Source: CAZXCK01 sp964639225 (GTDB lineage Bacteria; Chloroflexota; Anaerolineae; Aggregatilineales; Phototrophicaceae). Taken from it: a DNA stretch of 64,000 nt. Below are positions 53,970 to 62,611 of this stretch, one piece after another. The position numbers and the translations under genes are program-made. How positions within the stretch are numbered: position 1 is the stretch's first letter; each line of letters opens with the position of its first letter. The stretch lies in contig CAZXCK010000003.1 of assembly GCA_964639225.1 (NCBI GenBank), positions 24,916-88,915 of the forward strand, given 5' to 3'. The notes below the pieces were generated by a model. It worked only from the letters and a program-made list of their open reading frames with translations. It made no database searches and had not been told where the DNA came from.

Positions 53970-55910
53970 ATGCTGCGTGGATTTCGTTGGCAGTTGGTGG
54001 CGCTGGTAGTGGCGATTGTCGTATTCGGAATCAGCCTGCTGACCCGGACCAGCGACCCGGTAGAATCGTCGCCAACATCTATGCCGACCGGCACCGCTAC
54101 CACTGCCCTCGCACCGACGCCCGAGCCAGTCGCCGCCGTTGATGAAGCGCCAATCGACAATCAAAGCACCGACAACAATCTGGTCCGGCCAGCAAATGAC
54201 GGTATTCCGACCTATCGTGAGGCACTGGTGGGCCGGGTGCAGCGTCTGAATCCGCTGCTGGCTGGCCTCAATCCGGTCGATGCCGACATCACGTCGCTGA
54301 TCTTCGAAGGTCTGGTGCGTGTAAACGCCTACGGCGAACTGGTTCCGGCGCTGGCGGAGAGTTGGGTCGTCTCGTCCGATGGGCTGGAATACGTCGTCAC
54401 CCTGCGCGACGATATTCTGTGGCACGACGGTATGCCGTTCACCAGCGTCGATGTTGAGTACACCATGTCGCTGTTGAGCGACCCGGACTTCCCCGGCCTG
54501 CCTCAAACCGGTGCCTTCTGGCGCACAGTCGAAACGCAGGTGATCGATGCGCACCGTGTGCGCTTCCGGCTGGCACAGCCGCTGGCCACCTTCCCGGAAG
54601 CATTGCGGATAGGCATTCTGCCATATCATGCTTTTGCAGGCACGCAGGCCAGTCAGCTTGTTGACCATCCGTTTAATCTGTCACCGGTGGGGACTGGCCC
54701 CTACCAGCTAGAGGCACTGCGGGCGGGTGATGGCCAGATTCGCGCGGTCGATCTGCGTGTAGCGCCGGTTTATCGCCAGCGTCCCGAAGGCGAAGACGGC
54801 TACGCCATCGAGCGTATCACTTTCCGTATATATGATGGGTTCGATGCGGCGCTCAACGCGCTGCGCGCGGGCGAGGTTGATGGTTACGCCGCCCGCGAGC
54901 GCAGTGACCGGCGCGCACTGATGGACCCATCCGGGCGGACGACGGCGCATACGGCCATCGGACCAGCGGTGGGTATGGTCATCTTCAACTGGACGGATGA
55001 AGACTTCTGGCTGTTCCGCGAGCAGCGCGTGCGACAGGCGTTGGTGCGCGGGTTGGATCGCGGTTCGGTGATCGACCGCCACCTGTACAATCTGGCGGTG
55101 CGCGCCGACAGTCCGATGCTGCCGCTTTCCTGGGCCTACGAGTATGACGGCCTAACGATCGCCTGGCCCGGCTACGATCTGGCGCTGGCACGCAGCCTGC
55201 TGGAGACGGTCAACATCCCCGAAGAACTGAGCGGCGAGCGGCGTCTGCGAATGCCACCACCTGCCGAAGTCACCGAAGAACCTGAAGCGGACGCCGGTGA
55301 CGAAAACAATGGCGAAAATGGCGCCGCCACTGACGAATCCGGCGAAAACAATGGCGAAAATGGCGACACCAGCGAAGCAGAGGAAGCCGAGGAATACATC
55401 GACGAGTCCGGCGTGTTATTCGCTTTCACGATTCTGACGCCGGATGACCCGGCCCTGGTCAACGTCGCCCGCGAGATCGCCACTCAGTGGGCGCAGTTGA
55501 ACCTGACGGTCGAGGTCGAGGCGGTTGACCTGCAAACATATCGTGACCGGCTGGAAAGCGGTGACTTCGACGTAGCACTGGTTGAGCTGTCGCAGGAAGG
55601 CAGCGCCGACCCGGATGTATACAGCTTCTGGCATGAGGGGCAGTATCCAGACGGCCAGAACTACGGCGGCGTCAACGACCGGGCGATCAGCGAGGCGCTG
55701 GAAAACGCGCGCAGCGATCACAACACGCTGCATCGCAGCGAGCATTACCGCCGGTTCCAGCAGGAATTCATCAACCGGGCAATTGCCATCCCGCTGTACT
55801 ATCCGCTGTACACCTACGCGGTCTCCACCGCGATCCAGAATGTGCAGCTCGGCTTTGTCAGCGGGCCGCCGGATCGCTTTATCTCGCTGCGTGAATGGTC
55901 GATTCAGTAA
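53970..55910 (+). CDS. Peptide ABC transporter substrate-binding protein (SBP family 5), orphan
   Basis: 646 aa. The N-terminal helix (~7-25) has no cleavage or lipobox, so it is probably a membrane anchor, followed by a Thr/Pro/Ala linker. The family 5 domain begins near residue 85 (ADITSLIFEGLVRVN, DDILWHDGMPFTSVDVEY). Around residues 430-490 there is an acidic Asn/Gly/Glu-rich insert (GENNGENG twice), unusual for the family. No permease or ATPase gene is nearby. GAGGTG precedes the ATG. Its end is 1 bp from the convergent CoA-transferase gene. Confidence 0.9.
   Translation: MLRGFRWQLVALVVAIVVFGISLLTRTSDPVESSPTSMPTGTATTALAPTPEPVAAVDEAPIDNQSTDNNLVRPANDGIPTYREALVGRVQRLNPLLAGLNPVDADITSLIFEGLVRVNAYGELVPALAESWVVSSDGLEYVVTLRDDILWHDGMPFTSVDVEYTMSLLSDPDFPGLPQTGAFWRTVETQVIDAHRVRFRLAQPLATFPEALRIGILPYHAFAGTQASQLVDHPFNLSPVGTGPYQLEALRAGDGQIRAVDLRVAPVYRQRPEGEDGYAIERITFRIYDGFDAALNALRAGEVDGYAARERSDRRALMDPSGRTTAHTAIGPAVGMVIFNWTDEDFWLFREQRVRQALVRGLDRGSVIDRHLYNLAVRADSPMLPLSWAYEYDGLTIAWPGYDLALARSLLETVNIPEELSGERRLRMPPPAEVTEEPEADAGDENNGENGAATDESGENNGENGDTSEAEEAEEYIDESGVLFAFTILTPDDPALVNVAREIATQWAQLNLTVEVEAVDLQTYRDRLESGDFDVALVELSQEGSADPDVYSFWHEGQYPDGQNYGGVNDRAISEALENARSDHNTLHRSEHYRRFQQEFINRAIAIPLYYPLYTYAVSTAIQNVQLGFVSGPPDRFISLREWSIQ
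55301..55365 (+). repeat. Direct repeat coding the acidic insert
   Basis: A 23-bp sequence beginning CGAAAACAATGGCG occurs exactly at 55301-55323 and 55343-55365, a 42-bp (14-codon) period. It probably arose by in-frame duplication. Confidence 0.85.
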
Positions 55911-55911
55911 C

Positions 55912-56730
55912 CTAAAGCGTGCCTTCCTGCGCCAGGATGTCGCGCAGAAGCTGCTTGCGGGCGCTGCCGCCCAGCGTTTCGAGCCTGCGCACACCCAACG
56001 GGTCGATTTCCTCGCGCAGCAGTCGCAGTTCCCCGGCAGTAGGGGGCGGCGTCTCGCGCAGATCGGGACTGATCGCCAGTTCAAAGCCGGTTTTGGCCTG
56101 GATGCGCTCCACACTCACGCCGGAATGATAGCTAATCAGGCGCATCCGTCCCCCGGCCCAGTCAAACTGGCCCAGATCGGTGATGAGATAGCGCGGGCCG
56201 CTGCCGCGCCGCCGGGCAGGGTCATGGCCCAGGCCGCTAACAAAATCCACTTTTTCAACAAACGTCACCCGCGAATGACGCGGCACATACAGGTATACGT
56301 TTTCCGAATACGTGGTCACATCGGGGATGCCGCCCGTCCCTGGCAGGCGCATACGGGGACGGTTGTAATCGCGGCCAAAAGCGATGTTGTTGAAGTTACC
56401 GGCGGCGTCTACCTGCGCCGGGCGAAAAAACTCTTTCGGGTTGTAATTCGGCAGCAGATCGACCGCTGCCGTGGCAAAGCCGACATGAATCAGCGCCTTG
56501 CCCAGCCACAAATCCTCGACTCGCCCCACACCTAGCGGCGCCCACTCGCGGCAGATGCTCTGCCCGATGGCCGAAGCGAAACGCACATTGGGCGCGTGTG
56601 TGCACTGTGCCAGGATAAACCCAGCCAGCACCAGCGGCGTGTTGATGCCCTGCGCCAGCAGTTCGCCATCCTCGACCTGGCGGGCGATACACACAGAGAT
56701 GAGTTCGTCGATGGTATACGACTCGGTCAC
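55912..56730 (-). CDS. Family I CoA-transferase, subunit B
   Basis: 272 aa from the GTG at 56730, chosen because AGAGGGG lies just upstream and longer frames overlap rtcB with a non-family leader. Beta-subunit type: ISVCIARQVEDGELLAQG, AQCTHAPNVRF, GFATAAVDLLPNYNPKEFF, GGRMRLISYHSG. It forms a heteromer with subunit A at 50334-51173, encoded elsewhere on the same strand. It begins 16 bp after rtcB, probably one transcript, although the two functions are unrelated as far as is known. Confidence 0.88.
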   Translation of the reverse strand: MTESYTIDELISVCIARQVEDGELLAQGINTPLVLAGFILAQCTHAPNVRFASAIGQSICREWAPLGVGRVEDLWLGKALIHVGFATAAVDLLPNYNPKEFFRPAQVDAAGNFNNIAFGRDYNRPRMRLPGTGGIPDVTTYSENVYLYVPRHSRVTFVEKVDFVSGLGHDPARRRGSGPRYLITDLGQFDWAGGRMRLISYHSGVSVERIQAKTGFELAISPDLRETPPPTAGELRLLREEIDPLGVRRLETLGGSARKQLLRDILAQEGTL

Positions 56731-56746
56731 GGACGGCCCCTCTGTT

Positions 56747-58009
56747 CTAGCGACGCTTTTTGCGACGTCGGTCGGATTTATGGCGCGGCCCCTTGCTGCC
56801 GTCGTCCATGCGTACCAGGCGCGGCTCAAAACAAGCGACAACCTCGACCAGATCGGCCTGGGCAGCCATCACCGATTCGATGTCTTTATATGCCTGCGGG
56901 GCTTCGTCCAGGTCGCCGCCGATGAGCTTCACACCGTGCGTTTCCAGGTAGCGACGCAGTTCGCTGCGCGTGATCGATTCTTTGGCGGCGCGCCGGCTGA
57001 GCTGGCGACCGGCACCATGCGCCGCCGAGTTGATGGCCTCGTCCAATCCCCTGCCCCGTACCACATAGCCGGGCGCCGTCATCGAACCAGGAATGACTCC
57101 CAGCACACCCTTACCGGCTGGTGTCGCGCCCTTGCGGTGGACGATCACCTCGCGCTGTGGCGTGTGGTAGCCCTTCGGCGCAGGGATTGTCTCTTTCCAG
57201 GCGTAATTGTGATGGTTCTCGACGACGGCCACCGGCTTCACACCAGCGATGCGGGACACGCGCTGGTGAATAATGTAATGGCAGGCCGAGGCGAAACGCC
57301 CGGCCAGTTCCATCGACTGCCAGTATTCCTGCCCGGCTTCCGAGTCGAGGGGCAGCCACGCCAGATGCTTTACGCTGCGATCCAGGTCGGGGCGCTGCTC
57401 CATCGCCAGCTTTGAGTACGTATCGGCGATGGTGTAGCCGACCCCGCGCGAGCCGCTGTGCGACAGCAGCGCCAGGTATTCGCCAGCGTCCAGGCTGAGT
57501 TCCGGCGCGGCCTGGGTCAGAGTCAGCACGCCCCACTCGGCGAAGTGATTGCCGCTGCCGCTGGTGCCCAGTTGAGCATATGCCTTGTCTTTGAGTGAGC
57601 GCAGCAGGCCGGTGGTATTCCAGGTGGGATCGTCGAGTACGTCATGGTCGGCGCGCTCCTCGCGCTTGTATTCACCACCAGCGCCGAACAGCGTGCCTTC
57701 AGTCAGTGCCTTCTCGAATTTCCCTGGCTGCTGCTTGAGAATCTTCGGCGACAGCGGAAACACCGACAGGCGCATGCGGCAGGCGATATCCACACCGACG
57801 GCGTAGGGAATGACCACACCTTCGGTCGCCAGCACGCCGCCGATAGGCAGACCGTAGCCGACATGCGCATCGGGCATGAGCGCACCGGCAACGCTGACAG
57901 GCAGGCGCATGGCGGCGTCCATCTGGTCGAGCGAGGACTGGTCGATATACTGCCGCCCCCAAACACGGTAGGGCAACGGTTCCGGGCGGAGATCGCTTTC
58001 GTGAGTCAT
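56747..58009 (-). CDS. rtcB: RtcB family RNA ligase
   Basis: 420 aa, somewhat shorter than E. coli RtcB (408 core plus extras) but complete. Motifs: MPDAHVGYGLPIGGVLA, VDIACRM (metal Cys), GSGNHFAEW, HSGSRGVG, ENHHNYAWKE, HRKGATPA and SAAHGAGRQLSR carrying the guanylated His. It joins RNA 2',3'-cyclic phosphate or 3'-phosphate to 5'-OH ends using GTP and Mn2+. The C-terminal tail KSDRRRKKRR is strongly basic and may bind RNA. No rtcA or rtcR is nearby. Confidence 0.93.
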   Translation of the reverse strand: MTHESDLRPEPLPYRVWGRQYIDQSSLDQMDAAMRLPVSVAGALMPDAHVGYGLPIGGVLATEGVVIPYAVGVDIACRMRLSVFPLSPKILKQQPGKFEKALTEGTLFGAGGEYKREERADHDVLDDPTWNTTGLLRSLKDKAYAQLGTSGSGNHFAEWGVLTLTQAAPELSLDAGEYLALLSHSGSRGVGYTIADTYSKLAMEQRPDLDRSVKHLAWLPLDSEAGQEYWQSMELAGRFASACHYIIHQRVSRIAGVKPVAVVENHHNYAWKETIPAPKGYHTPQREVIVHRKGATPAGKGVLGVIPGSMTAPGYVVRGRGLDEAINSAAHGAGRQLSRRAAKESITRSELRRYLETHGVKLIGGDLDEAPQAYKDIESVMAAQADLVEVVACFEPRLVRMDDGSKGPRHKSDRRRKKRR

Positions 58010-58212
58010 GATTGATATGACACCTGACCTTACATTTCCATAACTATCATAAGGGCTTGCGCGCTGCGAATCAAGGCGAGATGGCGTGAGATCAGATATT
58101 GCGCAGTTCGCGAATATTCCGCAGCGAGGCGAATCCGGGCTTGCCGCACCAGAACATACGATCTACAATATACGGCATCACAGGTAACTCACGCAGAAAG
58201 GCGATACCAGCC

Positions 58213-58590
58213 ATGCAGCGAGACGAACTGCGCGCATACTGCGCGTCACTCCCCGGCGCGGAAGAGACCTTCCCCTTTGATATGACAACGCTGGTGGTCA
58301 AGGTGATGGGCAAGATGTTCGCCCTCATCCCCACCGACCTGCCGCCCGACGAACCTGCCACCATCAGCCTAAAATGCGATCCGATCCACGCCGAACTGCT
58401 GCGTGAGCAGTACGCGGCGGTTCAACCCGGCTATCATCTCAACAAGCGCCACTGGAACACCGTCACCTGTGACGGTTCCATCCCGGACGCTGAGATTATG
58501 GAGATGATCGACAATTCGTACGATCTCGTCGTGCGCGGCCTGCCCAGGCGCGACCGCGAGACATTAGCCCAAATCAGCAACAGAGCCTAA
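58213..58590 (+). CDS. MmcQ/YjbR family protein
   Basis: 125 aa from the ATG at 58213 (AAGG upstream); a longer frame from 58099 adds an unrelated Arg-rich leader. The whole YjbR fold is present (AYCASLPGAEETFPFD, VMGKMFALI, SLKCDPIHAELLREQY, GYHLNKRHWNTV, SYDLVVRGLPRRDR). The family resembles a DNA-binding cyt-b5-like fold; function is not established. It stands alone in front of the riboswitch. Confidence 0.88.
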   Translation: MQRDELRAYCASLPGAEETFPFDMTTLVVKVMGKMFALIPTDLPPDEPATISLKCDPIHAELLREQYAAVQPGYHLNKRHWNTVTCDGSIPDAEIMEMIDNSYDLVVRGLPRRDRETLAQISNRA

Positions 58591-58604
58591 TGGGTTCTAA
58601 GGCC

Positions 58605-58632
58605 TTGCAAAAGCGCGCCAGCGTGCTATAGT
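58605..58632 (+). promoter_or_regulatory. Promoter of the thiamine uptake operon
   Basis: TTGCAA (58605-58610), 16-bp spacer and TATAGT (58627-58632), placing the start about 10 nt before the riboswitch. Confidence 0.7.
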
Positions 58633-58649
58633 GGTAGTCAAATCCAAAT

Positions 58650-58738
58650 CTCAGGGGAGTCCGTGCCAACGGGCTGAGAGGGTGTGATAACGCCACACCG
58701 ACCCTTGACCTGATCCGGATCATGCCGGCGTAGGGAGT
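58650..58738 (+). ncRNA. TPP riboswitch (THI element)
   Basis: Classic thiamine pyrophosphate aptamer: CAGGGGAGTCC entry, CTGAGAGGG (58674-58682), a small variable stem, ACCCTTGACCTGATCCGGAT and closing ATGCCGGCGTAGGGAG. TPP binding is established for this element. It precedes thiB, thiP and thiQ and turns them off when thiamine is sufficient. Confidence 0.97.
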
Positions 58739-58761
58739 TATAGCGCTAAGCGATGACACCG

Positions 58762-58792
58762 TCACCCCTACGAACACCAGGGGTGATTTTTT
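58762..58792 (+). terminator. Riboswitch-controlled terminator
   Basis: 8-bp stem TCACCCCT/AGGGGTGA (58762-58769 with 58779-58786) and TTTTTT (58787-58792), located 24 bp after the aptamer. CCCTA (58766-58770) can pair with TAGGG (58731-58735) at the 3' end of the aptamer, a plausible antiterminator when TPP is absent. Confidence 0.85.
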
Positions 58793-58845
58793 ATCCCCCC
58801 GGCAACTTTGTTCGTACTGACCGAATCATAAGGAGCCACAGTCAC

Positions 58846-59892
58846 ATGAAACGCACGATTATGTTCTTACTGGCCCTGCTGCTGATCGTCGCGCCCGTTA
58901 CGGCCCAGGACGACGACACGCTGGTGATCGTCACCTACGGCAGTTTCGCCATCAGTGAGGAAGTCCTGGAGCAGTTCGAAGAAGAGACAGGCGTCACCGT
59001 TCAGATTCTGCGGCTGTCCGACACCGGCAACGTCGTCAACCAGTCGATCCTCACCCGCGACAATCCGCTGGGCGATGTCATGTATGGCATCGACAACACT
59101 TTTCTCAGTCGGGCGCTGGATGCTGATCTGTTTATCCCTTACGAGTCGCCCATGCTGGAAAACGTGCCAGACGAGCTGCAACTGGACGCGGACGAGTTCT
59201 ACGTGACACCGGTGCAGTACGGTGACGTATGCCTCAACTACGACCGCGCCTACTTCGCCGAGAACGAGCTGGACGTACCACAGAGCCTGGAAGACCTGAC
59301 CCTTCCCGCCTACCGCGATATGCTCGTTGTACAGAATCCGGCGGCGTCCTCACCGGGGTTGGCTTTCCTCATCGCCACCATCGCCGTGTTCGGTGAGGAT
59401 GGCGACTACACCTACCTCGACTACTGGGCCGACCTGACCGCCAACGGCGTGCTGGTCGTCGATGGCTGGTCGGAAGCGTATTACAGCGAATTCACCGCCA
59501 CCGGCGAGGGCACCTACCCGCTGGTTGTCAGCTACGCCAGCAGCCCGCCCGCCGAGGTCTTTTTCGCCAGCGAGGAGCTTGACGAAGCGCCAACCGGCGC
59601 CATCATCGCCGACGACACCTGCTTCCGCCAGATCGAATACACCGGCATTCTGCACAACGCCGCTAACGTCGAGGCGGCCCAGCAGTTCATCGACTTTACA
59701 CTGAGCCTCACCTGGCAGGAAGACCTGCCGCTGCAGATGTTCGTGTTCCCGGTCCATGCCGAGGCCGAACTGCCGGACGTGTTCGCTGAATACGCCGAAA
59801 TACCGGAGAACCCGGTCGTTATCGATTACCGGGACATTGACGAAAAGCGCGAGGAATGGATCGAGGCCTGGACCGACGTCGTCCTGCGATAA
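58846..59892 (+). CDS. thiB: Thiamine ABC transporter substrate-binding protein
   Basis: 348 aa. ATG at 58846 with AGGAG upstream. Signal peptide ~1-21 (LLIVAPVTAQ). The binding domain matches TbpA/ThiB (VIVTYGSFAISEEVLEQFE, DVMYGIDNTFLSRAL, PVQYGDVCLNYDR, PSVDG-like DGWSEAYYSEF). It captures thiamine outside the membrane. Assignment rests on fold and on the TPP riboswitch ahead of it. The stop overlaps the thiP start by one base. Confidence 0.93.
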   Translation: MKRTIMFLLALLLIVAPVTAQDDDTLVIVTYGSFAISEEVLEQFEEETGVTVQILRLSDTGNVVNQSILTRDNPLGDVMYGIDNTFLSRALDADLFIPYESPMLENVPDELQLDADEFYVTPVQYGDVCLNYDRAYFAENELDVPQSLEDLTLPAYRDMLVVQNPAASSPGLAFLIATIAVFGEDGDYTYLDYWADLTANGVLVVDGWSEAYYSEFTATGEGTYPLVVSYASSPPAEVFFASEELDEAPTGAIIADDTCFRQIEYTGILHNAANVEAAQQFIDFTLSLTWQEDLPLQMFVFPVHAEAELPDVFAEYAEIPENPVVIDYRDIDEKREEWIEAWTDVVLR

Positions 59893-61574
59893 TGGTGAAT
59901 CGGATGCTGCGAGGGGCCGGCTTCGGCCTGCCCCTCATCCCGTTGATCTTCCTGGCGGTCTTTTTCTTCTACCCGCTGGCGTCGATCATGCTGCTCAGTC
60001 TGGCCCCGGAAGGCCGCCCGGACCTGAGCGCCTTCAATGCCGTGCTGAGCACGCGCCGTTACCTGGATACGCTGTGGTTCACCACCTGGCAGGCGCTGCT
60101 GTCAACACTGCTGACTATCAGCCTGGCGCTGCCGGGCGCGTATGTGTTCACGCGCTTTCGCTTTCCTGGCAAATCGCTGCTGCTGTCGCTGGCCACGCTG
60201 CCCTTCGTGCTGCCGACGGTGGTCGTGGCGGCGGCCTTTACGGCGCTGGTGGGACCGCGCGGCGTGGTCAACGAAGGGCTGATGTCGCTGTTGGGCATGG
60301 AGTCGCCGCCGTTGCAGCTTCAGCGCACATTGACGCTGATCCTCATCGCCCATGTGTTTTATAACTACGCTGTCGCCCTGCGCATGATCAGCGGCTACTG
60401 GGCCAACCAGAGCACCCGCATCGAAGAAGCGGCGCGCGTCCTCGGTTGCAGCGGCTGGCGGCTGTGGTGGGAAGTCCGCCTGCCCGTGCTGAGGCCGGCC
60501 ATCCTGGCGGCGGCGGTGCTGGTGTTCATCTTCACATTTACCAGCTTCGGCGTGATTCTCATCCTGGGCGGCCTGCGCTATGCCACGCTGGAAGTCGAGA
60601 TTTACCGCCAGTACAACACGTTCCTCAACCTGCCGGTGGCGGCGGCGCTGTCGCTGGTGCAGATCGGCTCCATGTTTGCCATGATGATCGTCTACACGCG
60701 CCTGCAGCGCGGCATTGTCGTCGATTTACAGAGCGCCCAGCAGGTGGCCCGCAAGCCACGAAGCCGCTGGGACTACACGCTGCTCGGCGCAAACCTGCTG
60801 GTGATGGTGGTGCTGTTGTTCGCGCCGCTGCTGGCGCTGGTCCACCGGGCACTGACTGTGGGCGGTGGCCTGACGCTGACCCACTTCAGCGGGCTGGGCG
60901 AGAATCCGCGCGGGTCGGTGCTGTTCGTGCCGCCAGTCATCGCCGTGCAGAACTCGCTGATCTTCGCACTGGTGACAACGCTTCTGGCGGTGTCGCTCGG
61001 CGTGCTGACGGCTTATCTGCTGTCACGCCAGCGCGGACGGGGACGTCTGTCCCTGACAAGCTGGCTCGACCCGTTATTCATGCTGCCACTGGCGACCAGC
61101 GCCGTTACCCTGGGTTTTGGTTTTATCATCTCGCTGGACAGGCCGCCACTGGACCTGCGCTCGTCGCGCATATTGATCCCGCTGGCGCATACGCTGGTCG
61201 CCATGCCGTTCGTTGTGCGCAGTGTGCTGCCGGCCCTGCGCAGCATCGCGCCCAACGTACGCGAAGCCGCCAGCGTATTGGGTGCGCCGCCCTGGGCCGT
61301 GTGGCGCTACATCGACCTGCCGCTCATCAGCCGGGCGATTATCGTCGGCGCGACCTTCGCCTTTACCGTCAGCATGGGTGAGTTCGGCGCGTCGCTGTTT
61401 GTCGCCCGGCCCGATACGCCCACCATGCCCATCGTCATCTTTCGCCTGCTGGGCCAGCCGGGCATCGCCAACTACGGCCAGGCGATGGCCATGAGCGTCA
61501 TTTTGATGGCGGTATGCGCGGCGGCTTTTGTCCTCATCGAGCGCCTGCGCCGCGCCGGAGTGGGAGAGTTCTGA
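59892..61574 (+). CDS. thiP: Thiamine ABC transporter permease (double-domain)
   Basis: 560 aa from the ATG at 59892, which shares a base with the thiB stop. Two fused permease halves of about six helices each. Two EAA motifs (IEEAARVLGCSGWRLWWE near residue 180 and REAASVLGAPPWAVWRY near residue 460) contact the ATPase dimer. It is the transmembrane channel for thiamine; the double-domain layout is normal for ThiP. It overlaps thiQ by one base. Confidence 0.94.
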   Translation: MVNRMLRGAGFGLPLIPLIFLAVFFFYPLASIMLLSLAPEGRPDLSAFNAVLSTRRYLDTLWFTTWQALLSTLLTISLALPGAYVFTRFRFPGKSLLLSLATLPFVLPTVVVAAAFTALVGPRGVVNEGLMSLLGMESPPLQLQRTLTLILIAHVFYNYAVALRMISGYWANQSTRIEEAARVLGCSGWRLWWEVRLPVLRPAILAAAVLVFIFTFTSFGVILILGGLRYATLEVEIYRQYNTFLNLPVAAALSLVQIGSMFAMMIVYTRLQRGIVVDLQSAQQVARKPRSRWDYTLLGANLLVMVVLLFAPLLALVHRALTVGGGLTLTHFSGLGENPRGSVLFVPPVIAVQNSLIFALVTTLLAVSLGVLTAYLLSRQRGRGRLSLTSWLDPLFMLPLATSAVTLGFGFIISLDRPPLDLRSSRILIPLAHTLVAMPFVVRSVLPALRSIAPNVREAASVLGAPPWAVWRYIDLPLISRAIIVGATFAFTVSMGEFGASLFVARPDTPTMPIVIFRLLGQPGIANYGQAMAMSVILMAVCAAAFVLIERLRRAGVGEF

Positions 61575-62611
61575 TGCTACACGCGCAAGATATCACCGTA
61601 TCGTTTGACAAAACCGCCGTGCTGCGCGGCGTTGATCTGCGCGTGGAGCCAGGCGAGATCGTCTGTCTGCTGGGACCGAGTGGCTGCGGCAAGACGACGC
61701 TGCTGCGTGTTATCGCCGGACTGGAACACGCCGACAGCGGCAGCGTTTACTTCCAGGACCAGCCCATCGACCGCACGCCAGTCCATGCGCGCGGCTTCGG
61801 CCTGATGTTCCAGGATTTCGCCCTGTTCCCGCATATGGACGTCGCTCGTAATGTGATGTTCGGCCTCAAAATGCAGGGGATGCCCAACCAGCAGCGCGAA
61901 GATCGCATGAGCGAAGTGCTGCAACTGGTAGGGTTGGCCGGTTTCGAAGCGCGTGAAGTGACGCAGCTCTCCGGCGGCGAACGCCAGCGGGTGGCATTGG
62001 CGCGCAGCCTGGCCCCAAATCCACGCCTGCTGATGCTCGACGAGCCGCTCGGTTCCCTGGATGCCAACCTGCGCGACCGGCTGGTGATCGATCTGCGCGC
62101 CATTATCAAGCGTGTGGGCCTCAGCGCCATCTACGTAACACACGACCAGCACGAGGCGTTCGCCATCGCCGACCGCATCGCCATCATGAACGCCGGGCGC
62201 ATCGAGCAGATCGGCACGCCGCAGCAGCTCTACCGCCAGCCGGGGACCGTGTTCGTCGCTCGTTTCCTGAGTCTGAACAACATTGTGCCTGTCCTTAAGG
62301 TGAGCGGCGCAGCCGTCACAACGGCCATCGGCACATTCGAACTGAGCGAGCCACCAGCCGACGGTGACGGCGAGTTGCACCTGCTGGTCCACCCGGACGG
62401 TCTCTCAGCAGCGCGAGACGAACACACCGGCGTTCTGGAAGGCAAAGTGATCGAATGCGTATTCCAGGGCAGCGCCTATCGTCTGCGCGTGGACCTGGGT
62501 GATCATGTTGAGTTTGAGTTCGACCAACCAGCAGCGGGAAATCATATCCCGTGCGACGGCGACACCATCACGCTGTACTACGATCAGAGCGCGCTGCAGC
62601 TCCTGCGTTAA
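61574..62611 (+). CDS. thiQ: Thiamine ABC transporter ATP-binding protein with C-terminal TOBE-type domain
   Basis: 345 aa from the ATG at 61574, overlapping the thiP stop. ABC ATPase: Walker A GPSGCGKTT near residue 36, Q-loop FQDFALFPH, signature LSGGERQR, Walker B LLMLDEPLG and His switch YVTHDQHEAF. E. coli ThiQ is about 232 aa. The extra ~105 residues (LNNIVPVLKVSG, EGKVIECVFQGSAYRLRVDL) resemble the TOBE regulatory domain of PotA/FbpC-type ATPases. Its stop overlaps that of the convergent GNAT gene. Confidence 0.92.
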   Translation: MLHAQDITVSFDKTAVLRGVDLRVEPGEIVCLLGPSGCGKTTLLRVIAGLEHADSGSVYFQDQPIDRTPVHARGFGLMFQDFALFPHMDVARNVMFGLKMQGMPNQQREDRMSEVLQLVGLAGFEAREVTQLSGGERQRVALARSLAPNPRLLMLDEPLGSLDANLRDRLVIDLRAIIKRVGLSAIYVTHDQHEAFAIADRIAIMNAGRIEQIGTPQQLYRQPGTVFVARFLSLNNIVPVLKVSGAAVTTAIGTFELSEPPADGDGELHLLVHPDGLSAARDEHTGVLEGKVIECVFQGSAYRLRVDLGDHVEFEFDQPAAGNHIPCDGDTITLYYDQSALQLLR

